From Shinella curvata (lineage in GTDB: Bacteria > Pseudomonadota > Alphaproteobacteria > Rhizobiales > Rhizobiaceae), in contig NZ_JALJCJ010000004.1 of NCBI RefSeq assembly GCF_022899935.1, forward strand, positions 124,001 to 188,000: a stretch of DNA of 64,000 nt, read 5' to 3'. Every line of letters begins with the position of its first letter. The first letter of the stretch is position 1. Below are positions 43,430-52,653 of the stretch, one piece after another. Made by a program: the position numbers and the translations under genes. Under the pieces are notes generated by a model that was not told the DNA's origin, made no database searches, and saw nothing but the letters and a program-made list of their open reading frames with translations.

Positions 43430-44706
43430 TCCGTTTCATCCTTGCCGATCTCAACCGCTTCAAGGCGGGTGCGCTCGCGGTCATCGTGCTGATCGCGCTT
43501 TCCGTCGCGCTGAGCGTCACGGTCACGCTACAGGAACGCGCCGTTCGTCTCGGCAGCGCCCGCGCTGCGGAAAAGTTCGATCTTCTGGTCGGTGCAGCCG
43601 GCAGCGAGACGCAACTGGCCCTGTCCGCCGTCTTTCTGCAGCCCTCGCCGCTTCCGCTGATGTCCGGGGCCATCCTGGCGAAACTTTCCGAGGACCCGCG
43701 CGTCGAGTTCGCCGCTCCGGTTGGCTTTGGCGATTCCGCGGATGGCCATCCTGTCGTCGGCACGACCACCAGACTGATCGCTGCCCTCTCCCCGACCCTT
43801 GCCGAAGGCACGGGTTTCATGCATCTCGGCGATGCCGTCATCGGTTCCGAGGTCGCCCGAAGGATCGGTGCCGAAATCAAGCCGATGCACGGCGCGGCCG
43901 ACGAGGGTGGCCACACCCACACCGAGATCGTCTACAGGGTGACAGGCCGCATGGCGCCGACGGGCACCGCCTGGGATCGTGCTATCCTGGTGCCGATCCG
44001 TGCTGTGTGGCAACTGCACGGCATGACCGCGCACGAACACCACGATCATGCCGGTGAAGTAGCCGAGACGGTGGCGGCGAACGAGCATGGCCATGATCAT
44101 GATCATGATCATGATCATGCGCCGCATATCGACGCCGGGGCTGGGGTAGATGAGCATTTCGACGCTGAAACGCCCGGCATCCCGGCCGTGCTTGTCAAGC
44201 CGAAAACCATCGCGGATGCCTATCGCCTGCGTCAGGAGTATCGAGGCGAGACGACACTCGCCGTTTTCCCGGCCGAAGTGCTGACCCGTCTCTACGCGAC
44301 GCTCGGCGATGCACGCAGCCTGCTGCTTGCCATCGCCATCGGCACGCAGATCATCGTCATCGCCGCCGTTTTGCTCGTCACCGTCATGCATGTCGGCGCC
44401 CGGCGGCGGCAGATTGGGGCGCTCAGAGCGTTCGGCGCGCCGCGCCGTGCGGTCGTCGCTATCGTCTGGGGGGAACTCTTCCTTTTGTTTCTTCTGGGCT
44501 TTGCTCTCGGTGTCTGCATCGGCTACGCCGCCGCCCAGTTCATCTCCGCCACGCTCACAGCCACGACCGCCATCCGCATGCCGGTGGAGTTTGCATGGCA
44601 AGACCTCTCGCTTGCACTATGGTTCGTCGTGCTCGCCGTGCTGGTATCGACTGTTCCGGCGCTCTCCACTCTTCGCCTCAGCCCGGCACAGGCTCTCAGA
44701 AGCTGA
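43426..44706 (+). CDS. FtsX-like ABC permease with His/Asp-rich extracytoplasmic loop
   Basis: A 426-residue permease with TM1 near residues 10-30, a long extracytoplasmic domain to about residue 300, and three C-terminal helices with 'ARRRQIGALRAFGAPRRAV' between them, as in FtsX/MacB/LolC proteins. Residues of about 201-237 hold the unusual feature: HEHHDH, then a run of alternating His and Asp (HGHDHDHDHDH). Two further short His motifs (DEGGHTHTE near 165) also face outside. Such loops bind zinc, nickel or cobalt. Together with the ATPase and the CPFC protein this suggests metal handling, but substrate and direction are not shown. Confidence 0.8.
   Translation: MIRFILADLNRFKAGALAVIVLIALSVALSVTVTLQERAVRLGSARAAEKFDLLVGAAGSETQLALSAVFLQPSPLPLMSGAILAKLSEDPRVEFAAPVGFGDSADGHPVVGTTTRLIAALSPTLAEGTGFMHLGDAVIGSEVARRIGAEIKPMHGAADEGGHTHTEIVYRVTGRMAPTGTAWDRAILVPIRAVWQLHGMTAHEHHDHAGEVAETVAANEHGHDHDHDHDHAPHIDAGAGVDEHFDAETPGIPAVLVKPKTIADAYRLRQEYRGETTLAVFPAEVLTRLYATLGDARSLLLAIAIGTQIIVIAAVLLVTVMHVGARRRQIGALRAFGAPRRAVVAIVWGELFLLFLLGFALGVCIGYAAAQFISATLTATTAIRMPVEFAWQDLSLALWFVVLAVLVSTVPALSTLRLSPAQALRS
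44092..44119 (+). repeat. CATGAT microsatellite encoding the His-Asp run
   Basis: CATGAT is repeated four times and followed by CATG. Each unit encodes His-Asp, so gain or loss of a copy changes the run by two residues without a frameshift. Confidence 0.85.
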
Positions 44707-44818
44707 GCCGGGCGGTTACTGAGTTTGGGCCAGCAGGCCTAGGTCCCTTGTCAATCGCTTCCGCAACCATTCGCCCGCCCGCGACGCTTTGGCCCTCGCG
44801 CGTGGATGACAAACATGG

Positions 44819-44843
44819 ATGCATGCAATATACAGTCAATATT
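44819..44843. promoter_or_regulatory. TGCATGCA palindrome and AATAT inverted repeat before MocR gene
   Basis: TGCATGCA (44820-44827) is a perfect palindrome. AATAT (44827-44831) and ATATT (44839-44843) form an inverted repeat with a 7-nt spacer. Both lie 24-47 bp upstream of the MocR-type gene and are likely autoregulatory sites. ATGCAT also recurs upstream of the next gene. Confidence 0.45.
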
Positions 44844-44866
44844 CGCGCAGTGTGGAATCTGTAGGC

Positions 44867-46267
44867 ATGAAGAACTGGGATCCTGATCTCGGCAGAAGCG
44901 ACAACCCGCTCTACATGGCCATCGCCGACATGATCGAGCTGGATTTGCGGAGTGGCCAGCTTTCTGCCGGCGACAAGCTGCCGACGCATCGCGATCTCGC
45001 CAAGCGCCTTGAAATTGATGTTACCACCGTTGCCCGGGGCTATGTCGAAGCCCAGAAGCGGGGGCTCGTGCAGGCGCATGTCGGCAGGGGTACCTTCGTG
45101 GCGGGGACTGTCAGTCGCGCAGCAGTGGCAATGGATGGTCAGCCGGACGCGCGCCGTGCCGCCATCGTCGATCCCTCCATGAACATGCCCCCGGAGCCGG
45201 ATGATCCCGATCTCATCGCGCGGATGCGCGAGGGGGTTTCAGCGCTTTCGGCGGACATCGTTCCGCTTCTTCGCTACCAGACATTCGGGGGCGCGCCGAT
45301 GGACAAGGAGGCCGCCGCGCTGTGGCTCAAGCGGCGTGGCCTTGTGTCCTCCCAGGAGCGCATCTTCATCACACCGGGCGCTCATCCGGCGCTGCTCGCC
45401 ATTCTCGGTACACTGGCAAAGCCGGGGGAAACGGTGCTTTCCGAAAACATCACCTATCCCGGCATGCGCTCCATCGCCGCCCAGCTTCGTTTGCGGCTCA
45501 CTGGCCTCATGATGGATGACGACGGCATCCTGCCCGAGGCCTTCGCCGCGGCCTGCGAACGCGAAAAGCCAAAAGCGCTCTATCTCAACCCGACATTGCA
45601 GAATCCGTTGACCCTGACCATGTCGGCTGGCCGCCGGGCGCAAATTGCCGCCGTGGCGCAGCAATACCGCGTGCCCATCGTCGAGGACGACGCCTACGGC
45701 TTCCTCCCTTCGGACGGGCCCGCGCCACTCGCCGCGCTGGCCCCCGATCTCACGTGGCATATCGGCGGGCTGTCGAAATGCATCGGTGCGGGCCTGCGCC
45801 TTGCCTATGTCGTCGCTCCAGAAGACGGCCGCGCGCTCTGGTCCTTCGCCAGCGCGATGCGGTCCACAAATGTCATGGCCTCGCCGCTGACGACAGCGCT
45901 GGCCACCCGCTGGATCGACGACGGCACAGCGGATGCGATTCTCGATTTCCTGCGTCGGGAAGCCGTGGCACGTCAGGCGCTCGTTGCCGGCCTGCTCCCC
46001 CCTGGCAGCTATCGGGCCGACATGCTCAGCTTCAACATCTGGCTGCCGCTGCCGCATGGCTGGACGCGCTCCACCTTCAGCGCGCATATGCGCGCCACCA
46101 GCCTCGGCACGGTCACCAGCGACGCCTTCGCCGTCGATGCCGCGCCGCCCGAGGCGGTGCGCGTCGGCCTTGGCGGTCCGATGTCGCGCTCCCAACTCCA
46201 GACGGCGCTCGAATTCATGGCGCATGCGCTGGAAGGTCCGCCCGAAATGGCCGGCACCTTCTTCTGA
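44867..46267 (+). CDS. MocR-family regulator (GntR plus aminotransferase fold)
   Basis: A 466-residue regulator with a GntR winged helix (residues of about 10-80, 'LPTHRDLAKRLEIDVTTVARGY') fused to a class I aminotransferase-like domain. The PLP lysine is K304 in 'GGLSKCIGAGLRLAY', and 'VEDDAYGFL' matches the PLP-ring aspartate region. It is a second MocR in this window, distinct from EnuR. The likely targets are itself and the DUF983 gene 140 bp downstream, whose promoter repeats the ATGCAT motif; the effector amine is unknown. Confidence 0.85.
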   Translation: MKNWDPDLGRSDNPLYMAIADMIELDLRSGQLSAGDKLPTHRDLAKRLEIDVTTVARGYVEAQKRGLVQAHVGRGTFVAGTVSRAAVAMDGQPDARRAAIVDPSMNMPPEPDDPDLIARMREGVSALSADIVPLLRYQTFGGAPMDKEAAALWLKRRGLVSSQERIFITPGAHPALLAILGTLAKPGETVLSENITYPGMRSIAAQLRLRLTGLMMDDDGILPEAFAAACEREKPKALYLNPTLQNPLTLTMSAGRRAQIAAVAQQYRVPIVEDDAYGFLPSDGPAPLAALAPDLTWHIGGLSKCIGAGLRLAYVVAPEDGRALWSFASAMRSTNVMASPLTTALATRWIDDGTADAILDFLRREAVARQALVAGLLPPGSYRADMLSFNIWLPLPHGWTRSTFSAHMRATSLGTVTSDAFAVDAAPPEAVRVGLGGPMSRSQLQTALEFMAHALEGPPEMAGTFF

Positions 46268-46339
46268 TCCGGCAGTCACCTTTCCAAACGAGTGCTCGCG
46301 GTGCACGCGCCTGCGGCAGTATGTCTGCTGGACATATTG

Positions 46340-46381
46340 AATGCATGATTGCATTTATATTGCGGCATTGAATGAATGCAT
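46340..46381. promoter_or_regulatory. Clustered ATGCAT sites upstream of the DUF983 gene
   Basis: AATGCA and TGCATT form a 6-bp inverted repeat with a 4-nt spacer (46340-46355), and a further ATGCAT occurs at 46376-46381. The motif is shared with the promoter of the MocR-type gene, suggesting common control. Confidence 0.45.
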
Positions 46382-46407
46382 TGAAAGCATCAGGAAGGGT
46401 GCAATTC

Positions 46408-46797
46408 ATGGACAAGGATTATCCAGCGCTGCCGCCCATGCAGACAGGCATCCGTGGCCGCTGCCCGCGCTGCGGCCAAGGCCATCTCTTCAAGGGCTTT
46501 TTGACCCTGGCTCCGAAATGCGAAGCCTGCGGGCTCGACTACGCCTTCGCTGACCCGGCCGATGGTCCGGCTTTCTTCGTCATCTGCTTCGCCTGCGTGC
46601 CGAGCGTGCTGCTCGCCGTCTGGTTAGAGGTTACCTTCAGCGCATCACTGTTGACGCAGTTTCTGGTCACTGGGCCCTTTATGCTCCTGACCTGCATCCC
46701 GCCTCTCAGGCCGCTGAAAGGCTGGCTCGTTGCCAGCCAGTATTTCTACAAGGCGGAAGAAGGAAAACTGGTCCGCCGGACCGCGGAACCGGGCTGA
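46408..46797 (+). CDS. DUF983 membrane protein
   Basis: A 129-residue protein. The N-terminal zinc-ribbon-like motif has cysteine pairs in 'RCPRCGQG' and 'CEACGLDY' (residues of about 18-45), followed by two transmembrane helices (residues of about 60-110). DUF983 proteins are common in alphaproteobacteria and of unknown function; some lie beside cytochrome oxidase genes, which is not the case here. GGAAGGG precedes the ATG at 46408. ATGCAT repeats upstream hint at control by the preceding MocR-type regulator. Confidence 0.8.
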   Translation: MDKDYPALPPMQTGIRGRCPRCGQGHLFKGFLTLAPKCEACGLDYAFADPADGPAFFVICFACVPSVLLAVWLEVTFSASLLTQFLVTGPFMLLTCIPPLRPLKGWLVASQYFYKAEEGKLVRRTAEPG

Positions 46798-46995
46798 CGA
46801 CGGGGGGCGGATAAACGCGACCCCGCGGCAAGCGCCGAAACGAGGATTGTGAACGTTTTTGCGGAATCCGGTGGTTTGGTTTTGCTTTCTCTGATACCTC
46901 CAGCAGAGAAGTTTCAATCCTTCCCGCCTTCACAGAACCCGCTCGTGCTCACCTTTCCGTTTTCAGAAAGCGATCCCATTCGCCATCCCGGCCCG

Positions 46996-48291
46996 ATGCC
47001 GCAGACATCCGACGTGGTGATAATCGGCGGTGGCGTCATCGGCGTCACCACGGCCCTGTTTCTGGCGAAGCGGAATATCTCCGTGACGCTGGTGGAAAAA
47101 GGTCGGGTCGCGGCGGAACAATCGTCCAGGAACTGGGGCTGGATTCGCAAGCAGGGGCGCGATGCGGACGAATTGCCGATCGTGATCGAGGCGTGCCGCC
47201 TGTGGCGGCAGCTGGCAGAGGAATGCGGAGAGGATATCGGCCTTACACAGACGGGCGTGACATACCTTGCCCGGTCGGAAAAGGACATGGCGGCGTTCGA
47301 CGCGTTCATGAAAATCGCCGCCGAGCACGCGCTCGACACCCGCCTGCTTGCCTCGGACGAAACGGCGGGGCTTTTCAAGAGCATAGCGCAGCGTTATGCC
47401 GGGGCGATGACCACGCCTTCCGACATGCGCGCGGAGCCGTGGATTGCTGTGCCTGCCCTTGCCCGCCTCGCTGCCCGAACCGACGTGACGATCGTGGAAA
47501 ACTGCGCCGCCCGTGCGCTGGACGTATCGGCCGGCCGGATTACCGGTGTGTGGACCGAGAAGGGCCGTATCGCGACCTCCACGGTGTTGGTAGCGGGCGG
47601 AGCCTGGTCTTCGCTCTTCCTGCGAAAACATGGTGTTTCCATTCCGCAATTGAGCGTGAGGGCGACGGTGGCAGCCACCGGACCGTTGCCGGAAGTCCAC
47701 GCGGGTGCCGCAGCCGACGCGCATGTCGCCTTCCGTCGCAGACAGGACGGCGGGTACACGCTTGCTCCCGGCGGGAGCAGTCTGCTTTATGTCGGGCCGG
47801 ATGCGTTCCGGCACGCCACGAAATATCTCCCGGCATTGATCGCCAATCCGTTCGGCGTGCGCTATCTTCCGACCGCTCCGGCATCCTATCCCGACAGCTG
47901 GTCGACGCCGCGTGACTGGGCGCCGGATTCGATCAGTCCCTTCGAGAAAATGCGCGTCCTCGATCCCGCCCCCGAACGATCCGGCCTGCAATCGATAGAA
48001 CGCGGTTTCAAGCAGCTCTTTCCGCAGTTCGAAGCCATCCCCATCAAGGCAAGCTGGGCCGGAATGATCGATGCCATGCCCGATGTCGTTCCGATAGTCG
48101 ATCGTGCGCAGTCGATTCCCGGCCTGTTCGTGGCCACCGGCATGAGCGGCCACGGCTTCGGCATTGGACCCGGCATCGGCCGCATCGTCGCCGACCTGAT
48201 CCAGGGCAACGACCCCGGCCACAACCTGCACCGTTTTCGCCTCTCCCGTTTCAGCGATGGAAGCGCCATACGGCTGGGTCCCGCCCTTTAG
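46996..48291 (+). CDS. FAD-dependent amino acid/amine oxidoreductase (DadA-like)
   Basis: A 431-residue DAO-family flavoprotein. The FAD dinucleotide loop is at the N-terminus ('VVIIGGGVIGVTTALFLAKR'), then 'SSRNWGWIRKQGRD', typical of the sarcosine/D-amino acid dehydrogenase group, and a C-terminal 'ATGMSGHGFGIGPGIGRIVADL' FAD/substrate motif. It would oxidise a secondary or D-amine and pass electrons to the respiratory chain. The start at 46996 gives the canonical flavin N-terminus but has no good ribosome site; the frame extends back to 46849. An EamA exporter follows after 40 bp and may be cotranscribed. Confidence 0.82.
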   Translation: MPQTSDVVIIGGGVIGVTTALFLAKRNISVTLVEKGRVAAEQSSRNWGWIRKQGRDADELPIVIEACRLWRQLAEECGEDIGLTQTGVTYLARSEKDMAAFDAFMKIAAEHALDTRLLASDETAGLFKSIAQRYAGAMTTPSDMRAEPWIAVPALARLAARTDVTIVENCAARALDVSAGRITGVWTEKGRIATSTVLVAGGAWSSLFLRKHGVSIPQLSVRATVAATGPLPEVHAGAAADAHVAFRRRQDGGYTLAPGGSSLLYVGPDAFRHATKYLPALIANPFGVRYLPTAPASYPDSWSTPRDWAPDSISPFEKMRVLDPAPERSGLQSIERGFKQLFPQFEAIPIKASWAGMIDAMPDVVPIVDRAQSIPGLFVATGMSGHGFGIGPGIGRIVADLIQGNDPGHNLHRFRLSRFSDGSAIRLGPAL

Positions 48292-48331
48292 TCCGCCTGG
48301 CGGACGACACTCACCGCATCTCGAGGCCATC

Positions 48332-49231
48332 ATGAGTTCCGGATTGATCGATACCAAACCGCTGGCGGGCATCGCGCTCGCCTCCGCCGGCTATGCCTGT
48401 TTTGCCCTGCAGGATGCCCTGGTGAAATGGATGGTCGCCACCTACGAGGTTCCGCAGATCCTGTTCATGCGAAGCCTCGTGATCGTGCTGGTCTCCGGCA
48501 TCCTGCTTCGGTTCTACCGGCACCCCTCCATCCTCAAGAGCCCGTATCGTGGCACCGTCGTGCTGCGCGCGGCGTTGATGCTCATCGCCTGGCTTCTCTA
48601 TTACAATGCGGCTCGCTATCTCGGTCTTGCGGAACTCACCACGCTCTATTTCTCCGCCCCGATCATCACCGTCTTCCTGTCGATCCTCGTCCTCAAGGAG
48701 GCCGTCGGCGCCGGTCGCTGGATTGCCTGCGTCGGCGGTTTCGTGGGCGTGGTGATCGCGGCGAACCCGTCGCATTCGCCGAATCTCATTCCCGCCGCCA
48801 TGTGTCTTGTGGCCGGCTTCTGCTGGGCATGGAGCACGATCCTCATCAGGCTCGTCAGCCGCAGCGAGAGCACGCTGACGCAGATGTTTGCGACCAGTCT
48901 GCTTTTCGGGCTTGCCTGCGCCGCTTCCTTCCCCTGGATCTGGAAGACACCCGACGCGGAAGGCTGGATCCTGATGCTTTCCCTCGGTCTCGTCGCGACC
49001 CTCGGCCAGTTCCTGCTTTACGAAGGTTTTCGCTATGCGCCGGCTTCGGCTCTGGCGCCCGTCGAATATACCGGCCTCATCTGGGCCTTCGTCTACGGCT
49101 ACACCATCTGGGCGGAAATCCCGGCACTTAACGTGTTCGTCGGCGCGCTCCTTATCGTCGCCTCCAGCATGGTGCTGGTCTTCTGGGAACGACGCGGGGA
49201 AATCGCGGCTAGGAACCGCGCGGTTTCATAG
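48332..49231 (+). CDS. EamA/DMT-family transporter
   Basis: A 299-residue membrane protein with ten hydrophobic helices in two EamA repeats (residues of about 12-140 and 155-290). The family motif is seen in 'YYNAARYLGLAELTTLYFSAPIITVFLSILVLKE' and repeated as 'PASALAPVEYTGLIWAFVYGYTIWAE'. Such proteins export metabolites such as amino acids or purines. It probably shares a transcript with the flavoprotein upstream, which hints at an amino-acid-like substrate. Confidence 0.83.
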   Translation: MSSGLIDTKPLAGIALASAGYACFALQDALVKWMVATYEVPQILFMRSLVIVLVSGILLRFYRHPSILKSPYRGTVVLRAALMLIAWLLYYNAARYLGLAELTTLYFSAPIITVFLSILVLKEAVGAGRWIACVGGFVGVVIAANPSHSPNLIPAAMCLVAGFCWAWSTILIRLVSRSESTLTQMFATSLLFGLACAASFPWIWKTPDAEGWILMLSLGLVATLGQFLLYEGFRYAPASALAPVEYTGLIWAFVYGYTIWAEIPALNVFVGALLIVASSMVLVFWERRGEIAARNRAVS

Positions 49232-49363
49232 CCGATAGGCCGTTGAGGCGAATTCTGGCCTTTTGCCCGTCGTTGGGCGCCGCGAGGGTTGACTATCTCT
49301 GTACCTGCCCATCTTGAGTATGCATTGGCCGAAACGGCCAGGGACTGTGATCGGACTGCCAGA

Positions 49364-50848
49364 ATGAATGAGACGACCCGTGTGAACGAAAGCCAGGCGA
49401 CGGCGATCACCCTGTCGGAGCCGGAAAAGAACGTCATTATCGCGGGTGTTCTGCTGTCGATGCTTCTTGCTGCGCTCGACCAGACAATCGTCGCACCCGC
49501 CATGCCAACGATCGGCAGGGCGCTTGGGCATGCCGACTATCTGCCATGGATCGTGACGGGCTACCTCCTCACCGCGACCGCGATGGCGCCGCTCTACGGC
49601 AAGATTTCGGACGTCTACGGGCGACGTCCGACAATTTTCGGTGCCATCATCATCTTCCTCGCCGGATCATTGATCAGCGCGCTGGCGCCCAACATGCTCG
49701 TGCTTATCCTCGGTCGTGCGGTACAGGGCTTGGGTGGCGGTGGGCTGTTTGCGCTTGCCCAGATCGTGATCGGCGACCTTGTGCCGCCGCGCGAACGCGC
49801 ACGCTACGCTGCCTGGATTTCCGGCACATGGGCCGTGGCCTGCATCGCGGGACCGCTGATGGGCGGCACCTTCGCCGAACATCTCCACTGGTCCGTGATC
49901 TTCTGGGTCAATATTCCGCTCGGCATCGCGGCGCTTGTCATCATCAACAATCCCTTGAAGAAGTTGCCCGTCGTCGGCCGCGCGCACAGCATCGACGGCG
50001 CGGGCGCCGCACTGCTTGTCACCGCCACAGCCCTTCTTCTGCTTGCTCTCAACTGGGGCGGCAGCCGTTATGCGTGGCTGTCGCCCGAGATCGTCGCATT
50101 GCTTGGCTGCTCCGTGGCTTTCTGGGCGCTGTTTGCCCTCCGGCTCCGTCGCGCCGCCGAGCCGTTGATCTCGCTGGATGTACTCGCCAACCCGATCGTG
50201 CGATACGGCACATTGGCCATGTTCCTCGGGCAGACCGCCAATGTTGGGCTTGCGGTGTATATTCCCGTCTATGGACAATCCTTCCACGGACTTTCCGCCA
50301 GTAGTTCTGGCATCGTGATGCTCGGCCTGCTCCTCGGCACCGTCGCAGGCGCGACGACCAGCGGGCGCACGATCCCGCGTTTCACACACTATAAGCGGCT
50401 CGCGATCGGGGGCGGTGCATTCAGCGTTGTCTGCCTTGCCGCGCTGGCGTTCCTGTCCGGACACACGACGCTCTTCACGCTGGAGCTTCTCACCTTCGGC
50501 GTCGGTTTCGGCTCCGGCATGACGTTTCCGGTCGCCACCATCTCCGTGCAGAACGCGGTTGATCAGGCCCATCTCGGGGTCGCGACCGGCGTGCTCACCT
50601 TCCTGCGCTCGCTTGGCGGCGCGCTGGGCGTCGCCATGCTGGGCGCCATCGCGCTGAGCAATGGCTTGCCGCTCGGAGGTGAACATATTCAGGTCGTCGG
50701 CAATACCGTCGCGGAGGCCTTGCCTTTCACCTATATCTTCATCGCGTGCGCTGCTGCGACTGCCCTATCGCTCGTATTCTTCCATCTGATGCCGGAAAAG
50801 CCGCTGCGTGGCCGCGCCGAAAACGAGATCGCCGCCATCGTCGAGTAG
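49364..50848 (+). CDS. DHA2-family MFS drug exporter
   Basis: A 494-residue, 14-helix major facilitator of the EmrB/QacA type. Motif D1 lies in 'LLAALDQTIVAPAMPTIGRALG', motif A in 'GKISDVYGRRPT', and motif C-like residues in 'VACIAGPLMGGTFAEHLHWSVIFWVNIPLG'. It should export drugs or hydrophobic metabolites by proton antiport. No EmrA-type partner lies nearby. The start at 49364 precedes the first helix by about 25 residues; an upstream ATG at 49289 is possible. Confidence 0.87.
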   Translation: MNETTRVNESQATAITLSEPEKNVIIAGVLLSMLLAALDQTIVAPAMPTIGRALGHADYLPWIVTGYLLTATAMAPLYGKISDVYGRRPTIFGAIIIFLAGSLISALAPNMLVLILGRAVQGLGGGGLFALAQIVIGDLVPPRERARYAAWISGTWAVACIAGPLMGGTFAEHLHWSVIFWVNIPLGIAALVIINNPLKKLPVVGRAHSIDGAGAALLVTATALLLLALNWGGSRYAWLSPEIVALLGCSVAFWALFALRLRRAAEPLISLDVLANPIVRYGTLAMFLGQTANVGLAVYIPVYGQSFHGLSASSSGIVMLGLLLGTVAGATTSGRTIPRFTHYKRLAIGGGAFSVVCLAALAFLSGHTTLFTLELLTFGVGFGSGMTFPVATISVQNAVDQAHLGVATGVLTFLRSLGGALGVAMLGAIALSNGLPLGGEHIQVVGNTVAEALPFTYIFIACAAATALSLVFFHLMPEKPLRGRAENEIAAIVE

Positions 50849-50857
50849 CTGGCGCTC

Positions 50858-51913
50858 TCAAGCGGAACGGTATTCGCGCTCGATCTCGAGCAGGCGTTGT
50901 TTGCGCCACAGGCCACCGCCGTAGCCGGTGAGCGCACCATCCGCGCCGAGCACGCGATGGCACGGCACCATCAACGCGATCTGGTTGGCGCCGTTCGCCC
51001 GGGCCACGGCGCGCGTGGCGGCGGGTCGGCCGATCTGCCGGGCGAGTTCTGCATAGCTGCGGGTCGTGCCGGCGGGAATACGGCGGAGCTCCGCCCAGAC
51101 CTCCTGGCTGAACGGACTGCCCGCCTGATGCAGCGGCGTTTCGAAAGTTGCCGAGCGGCCAGCGAAAAAAGCGACCAGTTCCGCACTGGCCTGCTCCGTC
51201 ACCCGCGTCCGGCCAATACCAATGCCGTCCTTGGTGGCGGCGCGCAGCTTGCGCAATTCTGCCGGCAAGGCTTTGCGACCGATGAATTCCAAGAGATGCA
51301 GATGGGTGTCGCTGGCGACGGCAACCATGTCTCCGAGAGGCGTGGCGATCCAGCTTGCTCGTAACAGACCGTCCTGCTTGAGCGCGGCAGGCGCACAGCC
51401 GAGAATTTTTGCGAAGGCGGTGCGAAACGCACTGGCGCTGTCGAAGCGCGCCTCCTGCTGGGCGGCGATGACGCTGCTTCCATCCGACAAGGCCTCGAAG
51501 CCCTCGCGAAGGCGGCGTTGCCGGGCCATTTCCAGGAAGGTCATGCCGAACTGCCGTTTGAAACTGCGCCTGATCGTCGAGAGATCATAGCCCATCCGCT
51601 CGACATGCTCTTCCGACCAGCGAATGTCCGGCCGCTCGTCGAGTGCGGCCAGCAAGGCGCCGATCGCTGGATCGGCGCTTGCGGCAGCCTGCAGCGGATG
51701 GCAGCGTTTGCAGGCGCGAAACCCCGCTTCGATGCATTCGCCGATCGTCGCGCGAAAAGTGCAGTTGCCCGGAAGCGGCTTGCGCGCCGGGCAGGTCAGG
51801 CGGCAGAAAATGCCGGTGGAGGCGACGCAGACATAGGCCTGGCCGTCATAGCGCTCATCGCGGGCGACAAGCGCCTGATAGAGGGTGTCGTGGTCTGGAA
51901 GGGTGAACAGCAT
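50858..51913 (-). CDS. ada: Ada: methylated-DNA repair methyltransferase and AraC-type activator
   Basis: A 351-residue three-part protein. The Ada zinc domain has cysteines 37, 41, 68 and 71, one of which accepts methyl from phosphotriesters. An AraC helix-turn-helix pair follows (residues of about 90-180), then the O6-methylguanine-DNA methyltransferase domain with active site PCHR in 'MVPCHRVLGA' near the C-terminus. It repairs alkylation damage and, once methylated, activates the adaptive response. It ends 9 bp from the convergent MFS gene. No alkB or alkA is adjacent. Confidence 0.92.
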   Translation of the reverse strand: MLFTLPDHDTLYQALVARDERYDGQAYVCVASTGIFCRLTCPARKPLPGNCTFRATIGECIEAGFRACKRCHPLQAAASADPAIGALLAALDERPDIRWSEEHVERMGYDLSTIRRSFKRQFGMTFLEMARQRRLREGFEALSDGSSVIAAQQEARFDSASAFRTAFAKILGCAPAALKQDGLLRASWIATPLGDMVAVASDTHLHLLEFIGRKALPAELRKLRAATKDGIGIGRTRVTEQASAELVAFFAGRSATFETPLHQAGSPFSQEVWAELRRIPAGTTRSYAELARQIGRPAATRAVARANGANQIALMVPCHRVLGADGALTGYGGGLWRKQRLLEIEREYRSA

Positions 51914-51984
51914 GACATCCTGATAGCATTGCGTCAGATGGCAGTCCGTCGAAAATCGGGCGTCTATTTAAAATACGCGACCGG

Positions 51985-52653
51985 CTAGCCACGTACCTCA
52001 GGCGACGGTTGCGGCCACCTCGCCAAAGCTTCGCGGCCGGCATCCGTCAGACCATAAATGCCCCGGTCGAGCCGCTCGAACCAGCCGTAGACATTCGATT
52101 GCAGGATCTTGCCCGCCTCGGGAACGACGGCGCGGATATCGCGGACCCGCAAGGGTCCGTCGACCAGCGCCACCGCGCAACCAAGCGCCTGCTGGCGATA
52201 GGCGGTCATCAGCGGCGTGCGCGTGCTGCCCCCCAGCGCCGGATCGCCGCGCCGCTTCTGGTGCTCGCGCATCAGCCGCGACCGGCGTTTCGGATTGGTC
52301 CGCGGCATGGGGGTCACCGAGCCGACGATGACGCTGACATCACCCGCATCGGAAATGCCGAGCATGCCGATACCGAGCCGGCGGCAGAGATCGCGATAAC
52401 GCTTGTCGGCTTCCCGGCCCCGTCCTTTGGCCGAAACCTTCGCGGCGATCCAGACCTCGTCGGAAACGGCAGCGCGGTCGACGGCCTGCAGGATGAGTTC
52501 GAGATTGAAGCTAAGCTTGAGTTCGCAGATCACCACGACGGGTGGATCGTCGGCGCTTAGGCCGACCAGATCGCAGCCGCCGATCTCGCCCTTGACGATA
52601 TAGCCCGCCGTTTCGAGGAAGCCTTTGACCGGCAGGTAGAGCGACGTTTCCAT
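51985..52653 (-). CDS. DUF2161 putative PD-(D/E)XK nuclease-fold protein
   Basis: A 222-residue protein. The N-terminal half fits a restriction-like fold: 'GCDLVGL' supplies an acidic residue and 'VVVICELKLSF' the ExK motif near residue 46. The C-terminal half looks like a winged helix ('VYGWFERLDRGIYGLTDAGREAL'). DUF2161 members are annotated as possible phosphodiesterases; no role is established. It is a single gene upstream of ada on the same strand, 71 bp apart. Confidence 0.78.
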   Translation of the reverse strand: METSLYLPVKGFLETAGYIVKGEIGGCDLVGLSADDPPVVVICELKLSFNLELILQAVDRAAVSDEVWIAAKVSAKGRGREADKRYRDLCRRLGIGMLGISDAGDVSVIVGSVTPMPRTNPKRRSRLMREHQKRRGDPALGGSTRTPLMTAYRQQALGCAVALVDGPLRVRDIRAVVPEAGKILQSNVYGWFERLDRGIYGLTDAGREALARWPQPSPEVRG

